DNA of 64,000 nucleotides. It comes from Amorphochlora amoebiformis. Taxonomy: Eukaryota; Cercozoa; Chlorarachniophyceae. Positions 61,327-64,000 of this stretch are shown one piece after another. Under the pieces are notes generated by a model that was given only the letters and a program-made list of their open reading frames with translations, had not been told where the DNA came from and made no database searches. The stretch covers positions 124,001 through 188,000 of the forward strand of contig BAAHQB010000300.1 in the NCBI GenBank assembly GCA_054601695.1, read 5' to 3'. The translations under genes and the position numbers were made by a program. Numbering within the stretch: the first letter of the stretch is position 1; every line of letters starts with the position of its first letter.

Positions 61327-61422
61327 GAAAATATTTCTCAGGAGAGACAAGAAAAATAATTCTAAGGTGGAAATACCGTAATACGGCTGCCGACTTGTTT
61401 GAATTTTTACTTAATAATTCGC
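61327..61422. promoter_or_regulatory. 96-bp divergent promoter region of the transposon-like gene pair
   Basis: Start codons at 61326 (-) and 61423 (+). AT-rich but without (TA)n. No defined box is recognised. Confidence 0.45.
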
Positions 61423-62821
61423 ATGCCAGGCCGACGGAAAGCATCGTTAGCCACAAGGGCCAAGCGGCGCAGAAAGGCCCGGAAAACTGCCTACACCGAT
61501 TGTCTCCAGCCTCCCTCTCTTGCCAAATGGAAGCGGTATAATCGGAGGATGAGATACCATGAACGGGAAGATGTGATATTGTCCAAGACCAGAAAAATGG
61601 TAGATTTTTTCCAATGTGTCAAATTTGGCGTTAACAGGATTTTGCAGGTAAGGGATGGTGTTCCTGATCCGGCACTGGTCTTACAGTATGAGAAACTTGC
61701 ACGCGAAGCAAGGATGCCGTGTGGAACATTTATTGAGGGTGGTAATCGCGTGCGAAAGCCCCCAACTCGGTTACAAGAGAAGGAAAACAATCTTCGGCTT
61801 GCAAACATGAGTCGCAGGTTCTCCAACAGTAAGAAAATGGCTCATGAAGTGTCCAAGCTGCGGTCATCACGTGAGGACTGGAAAAAGGAGGCATTAGCGC
61901 TCCGGGCGAAGATAGAGGACGTCGATCGGAAAGCCAGCACGCCAAATAGCACACCATCCAGCTCACGGTCTACGAAGATTAGGTATCCGTCTGACTCGGC
62001 CGAAGCCCGGAGGAAGCGAAAGAGACTATCTAGGGCAAATGGGGCTAACAAATTGAAGCTCTCAGCCGAGGCAGAGGCAGAGATAAACTTGTGCACGAAA
62101 TTCTTGTGCAAGATATCATACGAAGACTTGAGGGTTCTTCGACGGGGAGTAAACAGATCTTTGGGGAAAAAAAAGGCTCGACGGATGGGCTTGGCAACCG
62201 AGGCCAACCTGAAGGGCGCTGTACGTATCGCAAAGGCTGAGGTGGTGCAACGAGGCTTGAAAATATTAGGCTCGCTGGAGGGCGTCGACGATACATCAGA
62301 GGGCCTCATTCGCGATCCCAGGCATGTCCTAGAGCAGATTCTGGATCTACACGTGTCGAATCTGAGTTGTAAGTATCTCAATAAAGATTGCCTACTGTTC
62401 GACTACAACGGAGACCTGAAGGAGATCAAGATAGGTGTTAGGGTAGGAACTGACGGCTTCCCTTTAGTCTCCACACAGCCAAGCTTCACTCAAGCCAGCG
62501 TCAGCTTCTCCTGCTTCCAACACAACTCCATATTCTTCACACGGGTTCTCATGTACTCTGCGCATCCAGAGAATCATCCAGCGACGATTAAGGGACTACA
62601 CTACATCTTCGATTCATTCAACGAGATGCTTACCGACTCGGCTGCTAACAGGCTTACATGGAATGGTGTTAAGGTTACACTGGTGGGGGTAATGCCAACT
62701 GTTGACTGGGCGATGGCTTGTAAACTTATCAACTGCCATGGCGCATCATCATTGATGGTGGGCTACATGCTCAAGATATCTCGGGACGATTGGGAAGAGA
62801 AACTCGCAGGTACTCTTATAT

Positions 62822-62903
<82 letters not shown>

Positions 62904-62947
62904 TATGTATATATATATACCACTGTATATATGCAAATATATATGTA

Positions 62948-63001
<54 letters not shown>

Positions 63002-63611
63002 TATACATAGGCGCCTCGGATGAAGACATCCAAAGACTCACGATTACACCAGAGATGCGTAAACAAATGGGGGAGGACATAAAGCAATATATGGACGACT
63101 GGGATACAAAGTGGCGAGCAGCAAACCCCCAAGCGCCTGCGAAGATCTTCGAGCAGCAACAAAGAGAAGAATTGAAAGCAAAATGCTTCATGACACGCAA
63201 CCCACAGAAAGGCCTCCCATTTTCGTTGTGGCAGGACTTTATCCACTGTGTCCTACATGGCAAAATAAGAATCGCCTCAAGACAGGCCAAGTGCTTCGCG
63301 TTCCTAGATCCTGACATCTCTGCTTCTTTCGCCGCCTATGCAGAGCTCAAGACTCTCTCCCGCGATTTGCTCAAGATCACCGACAAGAAAGGTTCGTCAG
63401 TCAACTTAAATGGCCGTCAAGCATCGCTATTCTTTCGCAAGATTCCAGAGATTATCAGTGCAAGAATGGAAGGCAAACGCAACGTCAAAGAACTGCTCTT
63501 CGTTGTCCATTTGATGATCTGCTGCAGCATCCGAGATATCATTGGCAGAGTGATGATAACGAGTGACTGGAAGTCCACAGGTATAAATATGTATATTATA
63601 TGTTACATATG

Positions 63612-63654
<43 letters not shown>

Positions 63655-63688
63655 ATTTATATACATGATACAAAAAAATATACACACT

Positions 63689-63756
<68 letters not shown>

Positions 63757-63772
63757 GTTTTGTATTTTTTTA

Positions 63773-63846
<74 letters not shown>

Positions 63847-63986
63847 GCAGATGTTACAGCGATTGCCAGGATGGGAAGACGGTGCATGAATCTTGTTTTG
63901 GCAATTTTCGGCAAGAATCGAGTGCAGCCCTATGTGTATGCTATGCTAATTGAGCTACCTGTCCAGCTAAAGCTGTACCAATCACG
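61423..63986 (+). CDS. DDE-transposase-like protein (RAG1/Transib/KDZ-like core), 3' end beyond the window
   Basis: Exons 61423-62809, 63011-63580 and 63851-63986 join in phase; a GT donor at 63987 leads out of the window. N-terminus: [20 protein letters not shown], strongly basic. Residues about 115-170 are a coiled coil with [16 protein letters not shown]. Residues about 340-460 resemble the catalytic core of RAG1-like DDE recombinases: RVGTDGFPL with Asp344 as first acidic residue, an FSCF strand, an inserted segment, [17 protein letters not shown] with Asp428 as second, then [17 protein letters not shown], the place where relatives carry GLxGAxSxYxCxx[18 protein letters not shown] matches the stretch just before the catalytic Glu, which would lie past the window. 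The zinc-binding Cys pair seems lost. The family link is from remembered motifs only. Two introns of (TA)n suggest a long-resident or domesticated copy. Confidence 0.65.
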
Positions 63987-64000
63987 GTGGGTTATATATA

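Noticed and set aside
61491-62381. Minus-strand frames of 111 and 179 codons
   Set aside because: They are antisense to the 462-codon exon of the transposase-like gene, which has a good start, coiled coil, phase-consistent introns and family motifs.

Overview
The window is nuclear DNA of an intron-rich protist. Two thirds or more of it is (TA)n and related low-complexity sequence, and that sequence makes up most of the introns. The best clue to the organism is the polyubiquitin gene at 52942-54111, where one extra Ser or Ala separates the ubiquitin units. That insertion is a known signature of Cercozoa and Foraminifera, so I infer a rhizarian. TTAGGG-type repeats are present. The genes were rebuilt by hand from splice sites and reading phase, because (TA)n breaks most of them into exons of 30-120 nt.

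Layout, left to right. 23-7411 (+): 3' part of a flavin-dependent monooxygenase gene. 8772-13023 (-): small acidic protein of unknown function. 14011-39738 (-): one very long gene, or possibly two, with EF-hands at the N-terminus followed by a long coiled coil that contains a 64-residue tandem repeat. 39833-52140 (+): a synapsin homologue in 15 small exons, sharing a 94-bp divergent promoter region with the EF-hand gene. 52942-54111 (-): five-unit polyubiquitin. 54373-59170 (+): methionine sulfoxide reductase A with an in-frame UGA exactly at the catalytic Cys position and a good SECIS element at 59262-59318, hence a selenoprotein. 60522-61326 (-) and 61423-63986 (+, runs off the window): a divergent pair, the right-hand one encoding a DDE-transposase-like protein with RAG1/Transib/KDZ-like features.

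The repeats have a pattern. At nearly every gene the end of an exon, with its splice site and flanking (TA)n, has been copied into the neighbouring intron, giving arrays of pseudo-exons next to one intact exon. All the telomere-like arrays seen lie inside introns. A tRNA-derived SINE family has about eight copies, mostly in introns. The genes do not form an obvious pathway; divergent promoters are their main shared arrangement. All homology calls rest on remembered family motifs and exon-phase consistency, with no database search.
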